From the NCBI RefSeq assembly GCF_025933915.1, contig NZ_JAICZA010000012.1, positions 1 to 50,447 on the forward strand: 50,447 nt of DNA, in the 5' to 3' direction. The position numbers were made by a program, and so were the translations under genes. This stretch comes from Mycobacterium sp. Its GTDB lineage: Bacteria > Actinomycetota > Actinomycetes > Mycobacteriales > Mycobacteriaceae. The number at the start of each line of letters is the position of its first letter. Within the stretch, counting starts at the first letter, position 1. Positions 47,838-50,447 of this stretch are shown one piece after another. Under the pieces are notes generated by a model. It searched no databases. It worked only from the letters and a program-made list of their open reading frames with translations, and had not been told where the DNA came from.

Positions 47838-48827
47838 ATGACATTGCCGTCCGACCCGTCGTTTCTTGTCTTCGGCGCCGCCGGGCACATTGGTGGTCCG
47901 TGTGCCCAATGGCTCGCCGAGCGGCATCCGACGGCAAAAATTCGCGTCGTCTCGAGCCGGCCAGACATGGCCGCCGATCTCGCCAACGTGCACCCGGGTG
48001 CAGAAGTCATGATCGCTGACTATTTGGACGCCGACCACATGATCGCGGCCTTCGATGGGATCGATGCGGCATTCGTCGTCACTCCGGATTTCCTGGACGA
48101 GCAGACCGCCATGACCAATGTGGCCGGCGCGATCAAAGCATCGGGCGCGCTGGTCCGACTCATCCGGCTGATCGGCGACCCGCCGGGGCTCCGCGATGAG
48201 TCGGAAGTCACCACGTTGCCGGGCTTCGACGACGAGAAGATGAATGTCCAGCATCTGCGCGCCCGCAAGGTCTTAACGGGTGCAGGCGTGCCGGTCGTCT
48301 ACGCCAACGTCCCGGGGTGGTTCTTCGAGGACTTCTCCGGATTTCTCCTCGACCCCATCCGCGACAAGCGGACGTTCGTCATGGCTGCCGATCGGCCAAT
48401 GAACTTCATTGCCACCCGCGACATCGGCCGCTGCGTAGCCGAGCTCCTTCTGAATCCGTCGCTGACCGAGATTGGCGAGACCGTTCATCTGGAAAACGGC
48501 ATCGACGACCTGGTCATGTTCAGCAAGATCCCGCAGATGATGAGCGACGCGTGGGGCGTGCCAATCGGCTACGACGGCACGGACGAAGCATTTCTGCGCG
48601 AACTCGGTGAGGGGCTGCGCACGTACTACCGCCGCGACGACGCCGCCGAGTACATCCTCACCTACTGTCACCACGAGGTTCCCTTCATCGAAGAGCTGCT
48701 GAAGAGCGGCAACAGCTTGCACGGCACCGAGCGGTGCTTCACACCGAAAATGCTCGGTTTTGAGGCGCTGCCGTTGAAGTCGTGGCTTCGGGAGATGAAG
48801 GACGTGTTCGTTCCGGCGGGCGGCTGA
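47838..48827 (+). CDS. NmrA-like NAD(P)-binding protein
   Basis: A 329-residue Rossmann protein. The nucleotide site is FLVFGAAGHIGGPCAQWL (GxxGxxG), followed by VRVVSSRPDMAADL and FVVTPDFLDEQTAMTNVAGAIKASG. It lacks a clear YxxxK active pair, so it is of the NmrA (sensor or atypical reductase) kind rather than a classical short-chain dehydrogenase. The segment between about 240 and 290 is Asp/Tyr-rich (YYRRDDAAEYILTYCHHEV). An AAAGGA ribosome site precedes the ATG, 35 bases after the EthD gene, so it may be co-transcribed with paaZ. Confidence 0.85.
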   Translation: MTLPSDPSFLVFGAAGHIGGPCAQWLAERHPTAKIRVVSSRPDMAADLANVHPGAEVMIADYLDADHMIAAFDGIDAAFVVTPDFLDEQTAMTNVAGAIKASGALVRLIRLIGDPPGLRDESEVTTLPGFDDEKMNVQHLRARKVLTGAGVPVVYANVPGWFFEDFSGFLLDPIRDKRTFVMAADRPMNFIATRDIGRCVAELLLNPSLTEIGETVHLENGIDDLVMFSKIPQMMSDAWGVPIGYDGTDEAFLRELGEGLRTYYRRDDAAEYILTYCHHEVPFIEELLKSGNSLHGTERCFTPKMLGFEALPLKSWLREMKDVFVPAGG

Positions 48828-48884
48828 GGCTACAGCCACCGATCGCGGTCGCTATTAGGCCTACTAAGAACCCCGGCGATTCCC

Positions 48885-48890
48885 TATGCT
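48885..48890 (+). promoter_or_regulatory. -10 element for a leaderless DapB-like transcript
   Basis: TATGCT fits the TANNNT consensus; the GTG start at 48897 begins exactly seven bases after its last base, where transcription should begin. No ribosome site precedes the GTG. This is a typical mycobacterial leaderless arrangement. Confidence 0.6.
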
Positions 48891-48896
48891 GAGCGA

Positions 48897-49958
48897 GTGC
48901 CAAACAACTATCGAGTGGTTCAGTGGAACACCGGCAACGTCGGCAAGAGCTCGCTGAAGTCGATCGTCACCAACCCCACGCTGGAATTAGTCGGGTGCTA
49001 CGCCTGGTCCAAAGACAAGGTCGGGCGCGACGCCGGTGAGCTCGTCGGCATCGCACCGGTGGGCGTCGCGGCCACCAATGACGTCGAAGCGCTCCTGGCC
49101 CTCAAGCCGGACTGCGTGGTCTACAACCCGATGTGGTTCGACGTCGACGAGCTGGTGCGCATCCTGTCCGCGGGCGTCAACGTGGTGACCACGGCGTCGT
49201 TCATCACCGGCGGAAACCTCGGCGACGGCCGCGACCGGATCGTGGAGGCGTGCCAGAAGGGCGGATCCACGATCTTCGGGTCCGGTGTCAGCCCGGGTTT
49301 CGCCGAGCTGTTGGCCATCGTGTCGGCGATGGTGTGCAACCGCATCGACAAGGTCACCGTCAACGAGGCCGCCGACACCACGTTCTACGACTCACCCGAA
49401 ACCGAGAAGCCGGTGGGCTTCGGCCAGCCGATCGACCATCCGGACCTGCCGGCGATGGCCGCGAAGGGGACGGCCATCTTCGGCGAGGCCGTCCGACTGG
49501 TGGGCGACGCCCTCGGCGTGGAACTCGACGAGGTGCGCTGCGTGGCCGAGTTCGCCCAAACCACCGAGGATCTCGTCATGGCGTCCTGGACCATCCCCGC
49601 GGGACACGTTGCGGGCACCTACATCAGCTGGCAGGGAATCGTCAACGGCAAGACCCTGATTGATTTGAACGTGCGGTGGCGCAAGGGACAGACGCTCGAC
49701 CCGGACTGGAAGATCGAGCAGGACGGCTGGGTCATCCAGGTCGACGGGCAACCCACGGTGACCACCAAGGTGGGCTTCCTGCCGCCGCCATACTTCGAAG
49801 CCACCACCCTCGAGGAATTCATGGACCTCGGTCACATCATGACCGCGATGCCGGCGATCAACGCGATTGGAGCCGTCGTCGCCGCCGCGCCCGGCATCGC
49901 CACCTACGCCGACCTTCCGCTGACACTGCCCCGGGGCAACGCGCATGTCGGGCTATAG
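48897..49958 (+). CDS. Dihydrodipicolinate-reductase-like (DapB N-terminal) protein, Rossmann oxidoreductase
   Basis: A 353-residue protein. The opening VVQWNTGNVGKSSLKSIVTNP is the modified nucleotide motif (QWGTGxVG type) of the large mycobacterial family related to DapB and to 2,4-diaminopentanoate dehydrogenase. ELVGCYAWSKDKVGRDAGEL, TTASFITGG and FGSGVSPGFAELLAIV are further family features. It is too long and too different in the C-terminal domain to be DapB (about 245 residues). Substrate unknown. The GTG at 48897 fits a leaderless promoter. It ends overlapping the convergent gene. Confidence 0.85.
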   Translation: MPNNYRVVQWNTGNVGKSSLKSIVTNPTLELVGCYAWSKDKVGRDAGELVGIAPVGVAATNDVEALLALKPDCVVYNPMWFDVDELVRILSAGVNVVTTASFITGGNLGDGRDRIVEACQKGGSTIFGSGVSPGFAELLAIVSAMVCNRIDKVTVNEAADTTFYDSPETEKPVGFGQPIDHPDLPAMAAKGTAIFGEAVRLVGDALGVELDEVRCVAEFAQTTEDLVMASWTIPAGHVAGTYISWQGIVNGKTLIDLNVRWRKGQTLDPDWKIEQDGWVIQVDGQPTVTTKVGFLPPPYFEATTLEEFMDLGHIMTAMPAINAIGAVVAAAPGIATYADLPLTLPRGNAHVGL

Positions 49959-50447
49959 AGCCGCCGTGCGCCGAGCGGATTTGGCGTAGCGGGCCCCCAG
50001 CGGCGGCACCGCGAGCGGACCCTGATCGCGGACCGCCTCGATGGCATTGCGCAGCGGACGAGCCAGGCCCGCAAAGGATCCCATGTCGAACAGCAGCGGC
50101 GTCAGCAGCCGGTTGTGCACGAAGCCGAAGGCGCTGCCGGTCTCGGGGTCGGCCCAGCCGAGCGTTCCCCCCAGCCCGACGTGACCGAAACCGCGGAGCA
50201 AACCGGGTACCGGCGACTCGTGATAGCCGAGGTGAAAAGGCATGGGCACCACCATGTTTGCGTCGGGCCACTTGCGCCGCGCCTGTCCGGCCAGCCCCCG
50301 GGCCAGCTCCTCGGACAGGAACTTCTTGCCGTCGATCCGGCCGTCGTTGGCCAGCGCCGCGAACATCTTGGCCAGGCCCCGCCCGGTCACCACGCCGTTC
50401 GCGGCGGGGACCTCGCCGTCCAGGAACGGGGTGTCCCCCTTGATCAG
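49953..50447 (-). CDS. Beta-lactamase-family serine hydrolase/esterase, C-terminal part
   Basis: The last 164 residues of a class C beta-lactamase-like protein whose start lies beyond the right edge; the frame is open to base 50447. PAANGVVTGRGLAKMFAALAN is the typical pattern after the active-site region, and FGHVGLGGTLGWADPETGSAFGFVHN carries the HxGxGG motif (here HVGLGG) that replaces the KTG triad in these esterases. Mycobacteria have several such lipases or esterases. The SxxK motif would be outside the window. It overlaps the DapB-like stop by six bases. Confidence 0.92.
   Translation of the reverse strand: MIKGDTPFLDGEVPAANGVVTGRGLAKMFAALANDGRIDGKKFLSEELARGLAGQARRKWPDANMVVPMPFHLGYHESPVPGLLRGFGHVGLGGTLGWADPETGSAFGFVHNRLLTPLLFDMGSFAGLARPLRNAIEAVRDQGPLAVPPLGARYAKSARRTAAL

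Overview
The window reads as chromosome of a high-GC actinobacterium, almost certainly a Mycobacterium. The clearest evidence is a block from about 10.8 to 18.6 kb (SRPBCC protein, FAD oxidoreductase, cyclopropane-synthase-like methyltransferase, dnaX, aspartate aminotransferase, SRP RNA, tRNA-Ser(GGA), LucA-like membrane protein) that keeps the gene order I know from the M. tuberculosis Rv3718c-Rv3723 region. Translational coupling (ATGA/GTGA overlaps) and candidate leaderless promoters also fit mycobacteria. Species cannot be fixed; a slow-growing non-tuberculous mycobacterium is a guess.

Layout. (1) 1-5.6 kb: the 3' part of a nonribosomal peptide synthetase (end of an epimerization domain, then C-A-PCP and a terminal thioester reductase) followed by a SAM methyltransferase. 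(2) 5.6-8.9 kb, minus strand: a strongly diverged argininosuccinate-synthetase-like ligase upstream of a cobalt-type nitrile hydratase (alpha, beta, activator). (3) 8.9-10.0 kb: gene-poor spacer. (4) 10-18.6 kb: the conserved mycobacterial block, preceded by an orphan methyltransferase. (5) 18.6-19.8 kb: a small ParB-like protein and a MobA-like nucleotidyltransferase whose former partner, an XdhC-type gene, survives only as a frameshifted tail. (6) 19.8-26.6 kb: a complete branched-chain keto acid dehydrogenase operon (E1alpha, E1beta, a small membrane protein, E2, E3), a divergent Lrp/AsnC regulator and a Leu/Val-type amino acid dehydrogenase, together a route from branched amino acids to acyl-CoA. 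(7) 26.7-37.2 kb: a divergently arranged catabolic cluster centred on a molybdenum hydroxylase of the xanthine dehydrogenase family, with XdhC maturation factor, amidohydrolase, TetR regulator, LLM flavin enzyme, SnoaL-like protein, alpha/beta hydrolase, SCP2 protein and DUF1028 protein. (8) 37.2-47.5 kb: an aerobic phenylacetate pathway (paaK, paaEDCBA, paaG, paaH, paaF, a TetR regulator and paaZ), with two matching operator palindromes. (9) 47.5-50.4 kb: EthD-like, NmrA-like and DapB-like proteins, and a beta-lactamase-family protein cut by the right edge.

The candidates most likely to be undescribed are the diverged ArgG-like ligase next to the nitrile hydratase, and the molybdenum-hydroxylase cluster, whose substrate cannot be read from sequence. 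Everything here was read by eye; no database search was run, so family names rest on motifs and remembered homologues.
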